From the NCBI GenBank assembly GCA_937129145.1, contig CAKZMU010000059.1, positions 1-46,769 on the forward strand: a DNA stretch of 46,769 nt, read 5' to 3'. Within the stretch, counting starts at the first letter, position 1. Every line of letters begins with the position of its first letter. This document shows positions 17,788 through 27,740 of the stretch, piece after piece. The position numbers and the translations under genes are program-made. Origin of the DNA: an uncultured Lacinutrix sp. (GTDB lineage Bacteria > Bacteroidota > Bacteroidia > Flavobacteriales > Flavobacteriaceae). The notes under the pieces were generated by a model. The model did no database searches. It saw only the letters and a program-made list of their open reading frames with translations, and was not told where the DNA came from.

Positions 17788-18975
17788 TTAAGAAATAACT
17801 CCAGAACCTACTAATTCGTCCTCTAGATACCAAGCTACAAATTGCCCTTCGGTAATGGCAGATTGCGGATTTTGAAACGCTACATACAAACCACTCTCTA
17901 CTTTGTAAATTGAGGCTTTTTCAAGTTCTTGCCTATATCGTATTCGCGCCAACACTTCCATAGTGTCACCAACTTGAAGTTTTAAATCTTCGCGAACCCA
18001 ATGCAATTCATCGTTGGTCACAAATAATGCTTTTTTGTAAAGCCCAGGATGCGACTTTCCTTGTCCTGTGTAAATTACATTCTCTTCAACATCAGTATCA
18101 ATTACAAATAATGGTTCAACAGTGCCTCCAACTGCCAATCCTTTTCGTTGCCCTTTGGTAAAGTAATGTGCGCCTTGGTGCTTACCCACCACTTTACCAT
18201 CATTGACAGAATAATCTATTTTTCGTGACAAATATGCTAATTCCTTTTCTTTTGATTCAAATTTTGGAACTGTTTCTAGGTATTCTTCTTTAGAGTCAGG
18301 AACTTCAATAATAACACCTTCCTTAGGTTGTAACTGTTGCTGTAAAAATTCTGGTAATCGTACTTTACCAATAAAGCATAATCCTTGTGAATCTTTTTTA
18401 TCCGCAGTTACTAAATCCAATTTTGAAGCTATCTCTCGTACTTCTGGTTTTGTTAATTCACCTATAGGAAATAAGGTCTTCGCCAATTGTTCTTGTGATA
18501 ATTGACATAAAAAATACGATTGGTCTTTATTATTGTCTTTTCCAGCTAGTAATTGGTAAATTTCCTTACCCCCTTTTACAATAGTGCCTTTTCGACAATA
18601 ATGTCCAGTCGCTACATAGTCAGCTCCCAACTCCATGGCAATTTTCATAAAGACATCAAACTTTATTTCTCTATTACATAAAACGTCTGGGTTTGGTGTA
18701 CGACCTCTTTCATATTCATTGAACATGTAGTCAACTATACGCTCTTTGTATTGTTCGCTTAAATCGACTGTTTGAAAAGGAATACCAAGCTTTTCAGCTA
18801 CAAGCATTGCGTCATTACTATCATCTAGCCATGGACATTCATCTGAAATGGTCACAGAATCATCATGCCAGTTTTTCATAAATAGGCCAATAACTTCGTA
18901 GCCTTGTTCTTTTAAAACATAAGCTGCAACGCTAGAATCCACACCACCTGAAAGACCTACAATTACTCGTTTCAT
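17788..18975 (-). CDS. mnmA: tRNA 2-thiouridine(34) synthase MnmA
   Basis: Adenylates and thiolates U34 of tRNA(Lys/Glu/Gln) at the wobble position, in the cytosol. About 395 aa. The ATP PP-loop [16 protein letters not shown] is at the N-terminus. The two catalytic cysteines are in [10 protein letters not shown] and GLCFIGK. The central [18 protein letters not shown] and the C-terminal beta barrel complete the family pattern. I start it at ATG 18975 ([11 protein letters not shown]). The longer frame to 18996 (MHPILTI...) would run into the promoter-like box at 18994-19001. First gene of a minus-strand unit with the subtilase and NPD genes. Confidence 0.96.
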   Translation of the reverse strand: MKRVIVGLSGGVDSSVAAYVLKEQGYEVIGLFMKNWHDDSVTISDECPWLDDSNDAMLVAEKLGIPFQTVDLSEQYKERIVDYMFNEYERGRTPNPDVLCNREIKFDVFMKIAMELGADYVATGHYCRKGTIVKGGKEIYQLLAGKDNNKDQSYFLCQLSQEQLAKTLFPIGELTKPEVREIASKLDLVTADKKDSQGLCFIGKVRLPEFLQQQLQPKEGVIIEVPDSKEEYLETVPKFESKEKELAYLSRKIDYSVNDGKVVGKHQGAHYFTKGQRKGLAVGGTVEPLFVIDTDVEENVIYTGQGKSHPGLYKKALFVTNDELHWVREDLKLQVGDTMEVLARIRYRQELEKASIYKVESGLYVAFQNPQSAITEGQFVAWYLEDELVGSGVIS

Positions 18976-18993
18976 TATCGTTAAAATTGGATG

Positions 18994-19001
18994 CAAATTT
19001 A
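18994..19001 (-). promoter_or_regulatory. -7 box (TAAATTTG) upstream of mnmA
   Basis: Minus-strand TAAATTTGC fits TAnnTTTG, 18 bases before ATG 18975. It supports the shorter mnmA start. No TTG at the expected -33 position. Confidence 0.45.
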
Positions 19002-19097
19002 CGATTATTTAATGAAAAAACGAGCTAATGACTGTTACCTTAGATTACCCTAATTATATATTTTTGTTTAAAATTTTGTTAATTTCTTTAAACATTT

Positions 19098-19129
19098 TTG
19101 ATATTTTGTTTAATCTTTAATTATATTTG
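19098..19129 (+). promoter_or_regulatory. Bacteroidota-type promoter for the fasciclin gene
   Basis: TTG (19098-19100), a 21-base spacer, then TATATTTG (19122-19129): both elements and the spacing fit the Bacteroidota consensus. Transcription should start near 19136, leaving a short A-rich leader before ATG 19150. Confidence 0.65.
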
Positions 19130-19149
19130 TTCAACAAAAACCAAAAAAA

Positions 19150-21399
19150 ATGAAAACATTTAAAAAACTAAACACATTATTTATTGCTTTTTTAGTAGCA
19201 ATATCTTTCACATCGTGTAACACAGATGATGACAATCCAGAAGTAGTTAGAACATTTAATATTGTAGGTGTTGCTAATAGTAATCCAGAGCTTAGTATAC
19301 TAGTTGACGCTTTACAAGCTGCAGATGGAAATTTGACCCAAGCACTTTCAGGCGGATCGTACACCGTTTTTGCTCCAACAAATACAGCATTTTCAGCATT
19401 CTTAGCTGATAATGGTTTCTCAAGCCTAAATGATGTACCAACTGATGTATTATCACAAATATTATTAAATCACGTTGTAAGTGGGCAATTAAAATCAACA
19501 GACCTATCTACAGGTTATGGTGAAACACTAGCAACTGAGGAAACATCAGGAGAAAACTTAAACCTATATATTGATACATCTGCTGGAGTTACTCTAAACG
19601 GAGTTTCAAATGTAACGAGCGCAGATATTGAAGCTTCAAATGGTATTGTACATGTTGTAGATGCTGTTATTGGTCTACCAACTGTTGTAGATTTTGCAGT
19701 AGCAGACCCAACATTTTCAACGCTTGTTTCTGCTCTTACTAGAGATGATTTAACCTTCGATTACGTTACAACTTTGTCTTCGCCAGCTGGCTCATACGTA
19801 ACACCATTTACTGTGTTTGCACCAACAAACGATGCTTTTGGAGATTTACTAACTGAACTTGGAGCATCAGGATTAGGAGACATTGATGAACCTACATTAA
19901 TGGCTACATTAAATTTACACGCAGTGTCTGGAGCTAATGTTCGCTCTTCAGATTTAACAGATAATATGACTATTGCTACTTTAGGTGGTAATGTGACAGG
20001 AAATGTATCGGGAGGTGCTACTATTACTGATGTAAATGGTAGAGTAAGTAATATTATAGTTGTTGACGTACAAGCAGCAAATGGTGTGATTCATGTTATA
20101 GATAAAGTGATTTTACCTCAACAACCAAGCATAGCTGGAATAGCTATAGACACACCAGAACTTAGCATTTTGGTAGATGCCTTAAGTAGAGCAGGGTTAG
20201 TACAAACTATGAGTTATCCTGGAGATTATACAGTGTTTGCACCAACAAATACAGCGTTTATGAATTTTTTATCTGCAAACGGATTTACATCTTTAGATGA
20301 TGTTCCTGTAGATGTATTAACTCAAGTGTTATTGAACCATGTTGTATCTGGTGGTGTTATGTCTACTGAATTGTCAACAATGTATGTGAATACGCTTGCT
20401 ACAAAACCTGGAACCGATTTAAACTTAAGTATGTTTGTTGATACAGCATCAGGAGTTACTCTTAATGGCGTATCGAATGTTTCGACTCCAAATATTGAAG
20501 CTACCAATGGTATTATTCATATTGTAGATGCAGTAATAGGTTTGCCTAATATTGTAGACCATGCAGTTGCAAATCCTAACTTTTCTAGTTTAGTAGGTGC
20601 ATTGACATCTTATGGAACAACGTTTACAGATTTATTATCAACGCCTGGAGATTTTACAGTATTTGCTCCAGACAACACAGCGTTTGGTTCATTTACAAAT
20701 CCGAATTCAAACAGTTTAGACCAAATTTTATCTAACCATGTTATTGCAGGCGCTACAGCTATGTCTACTGATTTAGAAAACATGTATGTAAATACAGCTG
20801 CCACTTTTAATGGAACAGATGACAATTTAAGTATGTACATTAATGTTGATAGTGGTGTTACCATTAACGGAAGTTCTGATGTAACTGCCGCAGATGTCGT
20901 TGCTGTAAATGGTGTGATTCACGCTGTTGATACAGTAATTGATTTACCAACAGTAGTTGATTTTGCAGTAGCAGACCCAACATTTTCAACATTGGTAACT
21001 GCTTTGACTAGAGATGATTTAACGTTTGACTATGTAGGAACATTATCTACAAACATTGGAACAAGTCCTGCGCCTTTCACTGTATTTGCTCCAACAAATG
21101 ATGCTTTTGGAAGCTTATTAACTGAACTTGGTGCAAGTGGACTAGGAGACATTACAGAGCCTGTTTTAAAAGCAACGTTAGACCACCATGCAGTAGCAGC
21201 TGCTAATGTACGTGCTGAAGATTTAATGGATGACATGACAGTTGGAACTTTAGGAGGAGACATTACAGCAAATGTAACTGGTGGGGCTACGTTAACAGAT
21301 TCTAATGGCAGAATAAGCAATATTGTTAAAGTGAATGTACAGGCAGCTAATGGTGTAATTCACGTAATTGATAAAGTGGTGTTACCAAACCTAGATTAA
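19150..21399 (+). CDS. Five-domain fasciclin (FAS1) repeat lipoprotein
   Basis: 749 aa surface or periplasmic lipoprotein. The signal peptide ends in the lipobox ISFTSC with the lipidated Cys near residue 25, then an Asp-rich spacer. Five FAS1 domains follow, each with an FTVFAPTNxAF-type H1 motif and an NGVIHVIDKVI-type H2 motif, starting at about residues 35, 178, 330, 460 and 600. FAS1 domains mediate adhesion, so a cell-surface or matrix binding role is inferred. Domains 1, 3 and 4 resemble each other, and 2 and 5 are close copies (PTVVDFAVADPTFSTLV, TELGASGLGDI). This gives an A-B-A-A'-B order that points to internal duplication. Own promoter at 19098-19129; terminator at 21471-21494. 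Confidence 0.93.
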   Translation: MKTFKKLNTLFIAFLVAISFTSCNTDDDNPEVVRTFNIVGVANSNPELSILVDALQAADGNLTQALSGGSYTVFAPTNTAFSAFLADNGFSSLNDVPTDVLSQILLNHVVSGQLKSTDLSTGYGETLATEETSGENLNLYIDTSAGVTLNGVSNVTSADIEASNGIVHVVDAVIGLPTVVDFAVADPTFSTLVSALTRDDLTFDYVTTLSSPAGSYVTPFTVFAPTNDAFGDLLTELGASGLGDIDEPTLMATLNLHAVSGANVRSSDLTDNMTIATLGGNVTGNVSGGATITDVNGRVSNIIVVDVQAANGVIHVIDKVILPQQPSIAGIAIDTPELSILVDALSRAGLVQTMSYPGDYTVFAPTNTAFMNFLSANGFTSLDDVPVDVLTQVLLNHVVSGGVMSTELSTMYVNTLATKPGTDLNLSMFVDTASGVTLNGVSNVSTPNIEATNGIIHIVDAVIGLPNIVDHAVANPNFSSLVGALTSYGTTFTDLLSTPGDFTVFAPDNTAFGSFTNPNSNSLDQILSNHVIAGATAMSTDLENMYVNTAATFNGTDDNLSMYINVDSGVTINGSSDVTAADVVAVNGVIHAVDTVIDLPTVVDFAVADPTFSTLVTALTRDDLTFDYVGTLSTNIGTSPAPFTVFAPTNDAFGSLLTELGASGLGDITEPVLKATLDHHAVAAANVRAEDLMDDMTVGTLGGDITANVTGGATLTDSNGRISNIVKVNVQAANGVIHVIDKVVLPNLD

Positions 21400-21470
21400 A
21401 ACATTATAATTAATTTGAATAAACAAAGTTTAGTTTAGTTAGAAGTAAGTCCTAGTCAGACTTATGAAAA

Positions 21471-21494
21471 AAGGCTCCTTAGTTAAGGAGCCTT
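21471..21494. terminator. Bidirectional terminator shared by convergent genes
   Basis: AAGGCTCCTT (21471-21480), loop AGTT, AAGGAGCCTT (21485-21494), flanked by an A run on the left and a T run on the right. It can therefore stop transcripts from both sides. The right half contains the stop codon and last codons of the convergent MORN-type gene. Confidence 0.85.
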
Positions 21495-22193
21495 TTTATT
21501 ATTGCTTTTTTTCTTTTTTGGAGCACTAAAATTGGTCTCTTTTGTTAGTTTACCATCTTCGTAATATTTCCACACACCCACTTTTTTACCACGCTCATAT
21601 CTTCCTTCTGCTAGCAACTCTGCTTTTGGGCTATAATATTTAGCTATACCATGAAGTTCACCATTATCATACATAAACTCTTTTAAAACAACACCCTTAA
21701 CCGAATACCAAAGTGATTTACCTTGTTGTTTGCCTCCAACATAATTAACACGTTCTGCAACGGTGCCTTCTGGGTAATAAACTAGTTTTTCGCCTTCTAA
21801 TTCTCCTTCATCATTATAGTTTTCCAAAGTCATTACCTTATCAGACTTATTATGGTAATACACCCATTTTCCAACATATAGCTTCCCAACCATTTTACCT
21901 TCGCTAATCACTTTTCCGTTGGATGCCAAAAACTTAACTTCGGCACTATTATCGTTAGGGTTAAACGTTTTAGTTGCCGTGAGTACACTTTTCTTTTTTA
22001 CAAGTTTATAAAACTTAAACTCCCCTACTTCCTTCCCATGCTCAAAAGTGCCTTGATAACGGATTTGTTTGGTTCCTTCAAAATTCTTTTTCCAAACACC
22101 ATCACGCTTACCATTTGCATCAAACTGATTAACATTTTGAGCAAACGTAATAGCATTTATAAAAATTAGTAGAAACGTGAACTTTACATTCAT
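21483..22193 (-). CDS. Exported MORN-repeat-variant (YwqK-like) protein
   Basis: About 236 aa. A signal peptide MNVKFTFLLIFINAITFAQ is followed by a series of degenerate MORN-type repeats: GKRDGVWKKNFEG, YQGTFEHGKEVGEFKFYK, SEGKMVGKLYVGKWVYYHN, EGELEGEKLVYYPEGTV, GKQQGKSLWYSVKG, ELHGIAKYYSP and GRYERGKKVGVWKYYEDG. A Lys/Asn-rich tail ends the protein. Such proteins are often labelled toxin-antitoxin YwqK family antitoxin, but that name has little meaning here and no toxin partner is adjacent. ATG 22193 is chosen; the extension to 22205 would start at TTG. Its stop codon lies inside the shared terminator. Downstream of yidC on the same strand, behind yidC's own terminator. Confidence 0.8.
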   Translation of the reverse strand: MNVKFTFLLIFINAITFAQNVNQFDANGKRDGVWKKNFEGTKQIRYQGTFEHGKEVGEFKFYKLVKKKSVLTATKTFNPNDNSAEVKFLASNGKVISEGKMVGKLYVGKWVYYHNKSDKVMTLENYNDEGELEGEKLVYYPEGTVAERVNYVGGKQQGKSLWYSVKGVVLKEFMYDNGELHGIAKYYSPKAELLAEGRYERGKKVGVWKYYEDGKLTKETNFSAPKKKKSNNKKAP

Positions 22194-22253
22194 TTTTAAA
22201 ATCAATTTTATATGTGTTTAACGTTACAATTTTACGAAAATTGTTAAAACAAA

Positions 22254-22278
22254 AAAAGCCACCTTTAAGGTAGCTTTT
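22254..22278 (-). terminator. Rho-independent terminator after yidC
   Basis: On the minus strand AAAAGCTACCTT and AAGGTGGCTTTT form a stem with one mismatch, followed by a T run (plus-strand A run from 22251). It lies 17 bases after the yidC stop. Confidence 0.7.
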
Positions 22279-22294
22279 TCAGTAATTGTTACGT

Positions 22295-24202
22295 TTATTT
22301 TTTTCTATTTTGTTGTTGTCGTTTTTGCTCTTCAGCTTTTTCCATCATTTCCGACATACGGCGCTGAAACTTACTTTGCTTTTTTGGTTGCTTTTTCTTC
22401 TCTTGAATTTGTGCATGAATTTTATCTTCATCTAAAATATAATTCTTAATTACAAGCATAATTCCAATAGTAATTAAGTTAGAGATAAAGTAGTATAAAC
22501 TTAATCCTGCTGCATATTGATTAAAGAATACCATTAACATTAATGGTGAAAAGTATATCATATACTTCATCATTTTTTGCATATCAGGCATTCCTTCTTG
22601 TGTTGGCTGTGACGCCACTTGCTGTCCTGTGGTCATTTTCATATAAAAGAAAATAGCAATACCTGCTAATATTGGAAATAAACTAACATGGTCACCATAA
22701 AGTGGAATCCTAAATGGTAATTCAGCAATAATGTCATACGATGATAAATCTTCTGCCCAAAGGAAACTTTTTTGACGTAACTCTATGGCAGTTGGAAAAA
22801 ACATAAACAATGCATAAAACACTGGCAATTGTAGTAGTGCTGGCAAACAACCACTCATTGGGCTTGCTCCCGCTTTACTGTACAACGCCATGGTTTCCTT
22901 TTGCTTTTTCATTGCATTATCCTTGTATTTTTTGCTAATCTCAGTAATCTCAGGTTTTAAAATTTTCATTTTTGCCTGAGATAAATATGATTTGTATAGT
23001 ACTGGTGACAATACCAATCGCACTACAATGGTCATAATGATAATAGCAATTCCGTAAGGAAAAACACCACTTAAGAAACCAAATAATGGAATGAATAAGT
23101 TCTTGTTTATCCATCCAAAAATTCCCCATCCATAAGGAATACTTTCTTCAAGATTTCTGTCATAGGCTTTTAAAACCCTACCATCTGTTGGTCCATAATA
23201 CATATCCATAGACTCACTTAACTCTCCTGCATCCAACTTTAATGGAATTGAAGACGTGTAGCTTTTTGTGTACAGAGTATCAATATCTTCATCAATTACT
23301 AAAGTTTCAGAAGCTATAGAGGCTATTTCAAAAGGATTATCTGTTAATAGAATAGAGCTAAAGAAATGTTGTCTATACGATAACCAAGTTACATCTTCTA
23401 CAATATCTTCATCATTTCCAGCTTGCGATAACTTACTTATTTTATCACCATTTTCATATTCGTGAGTTAAACGCGTATATCTATTTTCATAAGAAATACT
23501 TTTAGCTTGACGACGCCCTTTTAATTTCCAATCTAGTCGAACATCTTGAGAGCTATTGATAACATTGCTTAATCCTTGCGAACGCACATCAAACCCTAAC
23601 ATATAGTCGTTAGGTTTCAACTCGTATCTATATTCTAAAAACTGTGTTTCAGACACTTTCAATTTCATTGATAGTATTTGGTTATCACCGCTTTTGGTCA
23701 ATGTTGGTTGAAAGTATAAATCTTTTGTGTTTAAGGTTCGATTATCTGTCGTTCCAAAGTTGATATTAAAAATAGCATTTTGGTCTTTAATTAAATACAC
23801 AGGAACAGAATCAAAATCGGTAAACTGTTTTAGTTTTACTTCTTCAAAATAACCACCTTTATTATTTACGGTAATTTTTAATACATCATTTTCAAGAACT
23901 GTTGTATTATCTTGGGCAGAAGGCAAAGATGCCGAATAGGCAAATGCTCCGATTTTATTTTGCAAATTGGCTAACTGCGTAGAATCGGTTGTTTGCGTTG
24001 CAGTAAAATCGGCAGGTGTTGCTTTAAAATCATCCTTAGCTTCATTAGCAACTTTTTCAGCTTCAATTTGTTCTTGCTGCGCTTCTTCTTGTGCTTGTAG
24101 CTCTTCAGGTGTAGGCTTATTTTGATAGAGCATATATACTAATATCAATGCAATAAGTACAAAACCTATGATTGAATTAATGTCTAATTTTTTTTCTTCC
24201 AT
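22295..24202 (-). CDS. yidC: Membrane protein insertase YidC
   Basis: Inserts and folds inner-membrane proteins, with or without SecYEG. 635 aa, the usual size for Bacteroidota. An N-terminal membrane anchor (IIGFVLIALILVYMLYQN, about residues 5-22) is followed by a Gln/Glu/Ala-rich linker. The large periplasmic beta domain covers about 80-350 (VLENDVLKITVNNKGGYFEEV). The conserved 60KD_IMP core with about five transmembrane segments follows from about 365 (PYGIAIIIMTIVVRLVLSPVLYKSYLSQAKMK, GCLPALLQLPVFYALFMFFP). The C-terminal tail is Lys/Gln-rich. In this group yidC commonly follows pyrG; here a DUF559 gene with palindromic flanks sits between them. Confidence 0.97.
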   Translation of the reverse strand: MEEKKLDINSIIGFVLIALILVYMLYQNKPTPEELQAQEEAQQEQIEAEKVANEAKDDFKATPADFTATQTTDSTQLANLQNKIGAFAYSASLPSAQDNTTVLENDVLKITVNNKGGYFEEVKLKQFTDFDSVPVYLIKDQNAIFNINFGTTDNRTLNTKDLYFQPTLTKSGDNQILSMKLKVSETQFLEYRYELKPNDYMLGFDVRSQGLSNVINSSQDVRLDWKLKGRRQAKSISYENRYTRLTHEYENGDKISKLSQAGNDEDIVEDVTWLSYRQHFFSSILLTDNPFEIASIASETLVIDEDIDTLYTKSYTSSIPLKLDAGELSESMDMYYGPTDGRVLKAYDRNLEESIPYGWGIFGWINKNLFIPLFGFLSGVFPYGIAIIIMTIVVRLVLSPVLYKSYLSQAKMKILKPEITEISKKYKDNAMKKQKETMALYSKAGASPMSGCLPALLQLPVFYALFMFFPTAIELRQKSFLWAEDLSSYDIIAELPFRIPLYGDHVSLFPILAGIAIFFYMKMTTGQQVASQPTQEGMPDMQKMMKYMIYFSPLMLMVFFNQYAAGLSLYYFISNLITIGIMLVIKNYILDEDKIHAQIQEKKKQPKKQSKFQRRMSEMMEKAEEQKRQQQNRKK

Positions 24203-24216
24203 TGTATTTTATGTTT

Positions 24217-24237
24217 CTCCTCCTTTTTAAGGAGGAG
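24217..24237. repeat. Left palindromic terminus flanking the DUF559 gene
   Basis: A 21-base hairpin (CTCCTCC / GGAGGAG arms around TTTTTAA). It is followed by a degenerate spacer and AGGTGGTTATT (24245-24255), which reaches the DUF559 stop codon. Hairpin and tail are an inverted copy of the right terminus at 24631-24675. Confidence 0.75.
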
Positions 24238-24253
24238 ATTTAAGAGGTGGTTA

Positions 24254-24613
24254 TTATTTAAATTCTTGTTTTATTGCTTCTAAAATTAAATCTAGGTTTT
24301 TAAAAACGTCATCATTACTAAATCTAATAACTTTAAAACCTAGTTTTTCTAATTCTTTTGTTCTTTTATAATCATAGTCATTGTTAACACTATTATCGTG
24401 AACTTTACCATCAATCTCTACTATCAACTTTTCGCTTGGACAATAAAAATCAACAATATAATTTTCAATGCTATGCTGTCTTCTAAATTTTCTATTATCT
24501 AATTGACTTCGTTTTAATGCTTGCCACAACTTAGTTTCAGCTTTCGTTGCATTGTTTCTTAATTCCTTTCTAAACGTTTTTAGATACTTTCTGTTATGAA
24601 TTTCATTATTCAT
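24254..24613 (-). CDS. DUF559 (PD-(D/E)XK, Vsr-like fold) endonuclease-like protein
   Basis: 119 aa, complete. The DUF559 pattern runs the whole length: NATKAETKLWQALKRSQL, KFRRQHSIENYIVDFYC, SEKLIVEIDGKVHD and LGFKVIRFSNDDVFKNL. The D-ExD arrangement in VDFYC...VEIDG is the expected nuclease active site for this restriction-endonuclease fold (related to very-short-patch repair Vsr). Family members' activity is largely unproven. It lies in a 511-base space between pyrG and yidC, same strand as both, with hairpin-forming inverted repeats at each side. That suggests a small self-contained mobile or repeat-associated unit rather than a part of the pyrG-yidC operon. No methyltransferase, transposase or second restriction gene is nearby. 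Confidence 0.85.
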   Translation of the reverse strand: MNNEIHNRKYLKTFRKELRNNATKAETKLWQALKRSQLDNRKFRRQHSIENYIVDFYCPSEKLIVEIDGKVHDNSVNNDYDYKRTKELEKLGFKVIRFSNDDVFKNLDLILEAIKQEFK

Positions 24614-24630
24614 AGGTTTAAAATTGAATT

Positions 24631-24675
24631 AATAACCACTCCGTCTTTCAGACACCTCTCCTTAAAAAGGAGAGG
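24631..24675. repeat. Right palindromic terminus flanking the DUF559 gene
   Basis: AATAACCACTCCG, a mini-hairpin (GTCT ttc AGAC), then a 21-base hairpin at 24655-24675 (CCTCTCC / GGAGAGG arms around TTAAAAA). Its reverse complement aligns with the left terminus, both in the outer hairpin and in the inner GGTTATT end. Confidence 0.75.
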
Positions 24676-24713
24676 ACAGCTTTTACCTAACAAAAAGCTA
24701 TCCATTATCTTGT

Positions 24714-26384
<1,671 letters not shown>

Positions 26385-26509
26385 CTACACTTATTTCGGT
26401 ATTGTTGGTTATTTATAAGTTATTGTTAATAACCTTTACTAGTATCTTATTTTTTAAACAGTAGCCATTGATATTCTTACTTAAAAATACTAACTTCGTT
26501 TAATGTAGT

Positions 26510-26535
26510 GTGTAAACGATTAAAAAAGTTTATAC
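26510..26535. repeat. Imperfect inverted repeat in the pyrG / 26572 divergent gap
   Basis: GTGTAAAC (26510-26517) and GTTTATAC (26528-26535) are inverted copies (7 of 8) with a 10-base spacer, about 36 bases before the ATG at 26572. It could be an operator or chance. Nothing else is seen in the 223-base gap except the pyrG -7 box. Confidence 0.3.
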
Positions 26536-26571
26536 GCAAAAAGTTGGCATTAATACACGAAAATACTCTTA

Positions 26572-26955
26572 ATGGGGAATGAAACTTGGAAAAATAAAGC
26601 TGAATTAAGAAAAGAATGGTGGAGAAAAAAACGTCTGAATTATAATGTTGGATTAATAGTTAGTGGAATATTAGCATTTATTCTATATCTAATTATTGTG
26701 GAGTTTATCGTAATGAAAAGCGAGAAAAATTGGGAAGGAGAACTAACAATTTTCACAATACTTTTTCAAGGAATTGGATATTTAATAATGATTGGAATTG
26801 CAAATCTATTCTATTATTTGGGACCAGTTTCTGAATTAATAATTGAATCTAAAAATTCAGAAAAATATAGAAACTTGACTTATAAAATTGGATTTTGGTT
26901 TTCGTGTGGAGTTCCATTTTTAATTCCAATAAGTCTTTTTATTGAATTCATCTGA
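26572..26955 (+). CDS. Small membrane protein of unknown function
   Basis: 127 aa, not recognised. A charged, Trp-rich N-terminus (GNETWKNKAELRKEWWRKKR) precedes three hydrophobic segments at about residues 28-48, 60-84 and 106-127. The last runs to the C-terminus, which has no cytoplasmic tail. AT-rich base use (many ATA, AAT, TTA codons) sets it apart slightly from pyrG. It is followed by a 106-base gap that holds the second copy of a 35-base intergenic repeat. The neighbours (lipoprotein, serine hydrolase) suggest an accessory envelope cluster. No function can be assigned. Confidence 0.6.
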   Translation: MGNETWKNKAELRKEWWRKKRLNYNVGLIVSGILAFILYLIIVEFIVMKSEKNWEGELTIFTILFQGIGYLIMIGIANLFYYLGPVSELIIESKNSEKYRNLTYKIGFWFSCGVPFLIPISLFIEFI

Positions 26956-26997
26956 ATTAAAAATATTAAGTAGAAAATTTAAAAAAGCACATAATAC

Positions 26998-27032
26998 CAA
27001 CAAAATACTGTGGTAAAAACCAAGTGAAAAAA
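26998..27032 (+). repeat. 35-base intergenic repeat, copy 2
   Basis: Begins CAACAAAATACTGTGGTAAA, 42 bases after the stop of the small membrane-protein gene. It matches the minus strand of 14298-14332 at 31 of 35 positions. TACCA (26995-26999) and TGGTA (27010-27014) form a small inverted repeat here. Confidence 0.7.
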
Positions 27033-27061
27033 TCCATACCTTTTAAAAGTTGTGAGTAATT

Positions 27062-27643
27062 ATGAGAAAACTAACTACACTATTTTTTATTGTCATGGGA
27101 GTTGTGAGTTGTTCAACTTCAAAAATAGTTTCCGAAAGTGGAGATGGAGTTGGAATTAAGAGAAAAACATCTAATCCAAATACACCTTATATATACAAAA
27201 ATGGATTTAAGGATTTTGAAATTGTACCAATTTTAACAATTCAAGGAAATGATTCAACATATATAAATGAGTTAAGGTTCAATGCCGTTTTCTCAGCAAT
27301 GTATACAAAAAAACTAATGTTTGATAAATTTGGAAAATGGGACAAAGAAATAAGACCAAATAATGAAAGACATCCAATATTGGTATGGGAAAAGATAAAA
27401 TTATTTGACAATAAAAATAAAGTTTATTCTATTGCTACAGATGGAGCTGAAAGTATGGAGGGAATATATGCTTCTGTTATTATTTTTGATAGTAAAAACA
27501 AAGATTGCCTAACTGAAGATAGTTCTGAAAAGGACTCTATTATAAGCTTTTTTTCAAACGGAATACAAAATTTGAGTTCGAATAAGAAATTTTATAATAT
27601 CTATTGGAAAATGGTCAAAGGATATAACATAAATAATCGTTAA
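27062..27643 (+). CDS. Putative lipoprotein of unknown function
   Basis: 193 aa, not recognised. A signal peptide MRKLTTLFFIVMGVVSC with lipobox VVSC puts the lipidated Cys at residue 17. The mature part is polar with an aromatic-rich stretch (YIYKNGFKDFEIVPILTI) and no catalytic motif I can see. Stop 27643; a small inverted repeat (ATAACT / AGTTAT, 27652-27666) follows within the next gap and is too short to call a terminator confidently. Start ATG 27062 agrees with the signal peptide. Probably anchored to a membrane, and probably accessory given its AT-rich codons and unfamiliar sequence. Confidence 0.6.
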   Translation: MRKLTTLFFIVMGVVSCSTSKIVSESGDGVGIKRKTSNPNTPYIYKNGFKDFEIVPILTIQGNDSTYINELRFNAVFSAMYTKKLMFDKFGKWDKEIRPNNERHPILVWEKIKLFDNKNKVYSIATDGAESMEGIYASVIIFDSKNKDCLTEDSSEKDSIISFFSNGIQNLSSNKKFYNIYWKMVKGYNINNR

Positions 27644-27740
27644 CTTAACCCATAACTGATAGTTATTTTAGACCATTTATCGAAACCAAAAATCATAATC
27701 TTTAATAATTATCTAACTTTACACATAGTTAAAATAGCTC

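Noticed and set aside
18976..18996. Extended N-terminus for mnmA (MHPILTI...)
   Set aside because: It overlaps a -7-like box, and homology begins at [11 protein letters not shown]; start set to 18975.
22254..22278. Regulatory riboswitch upstream of the MORN-type gene
   Set aside because: Short hairpin followed by a T run on the minus strand, just after the yidC stop, fits a simple terminator.
24217..24675. CRISPR-like array or insertion sequence reading of the DUF559 region
   Set aside because: Only two inverted palindromes, no regular spacers, no transposase and no target duplication seen; kept as an inverted-repeat-flanked gene.
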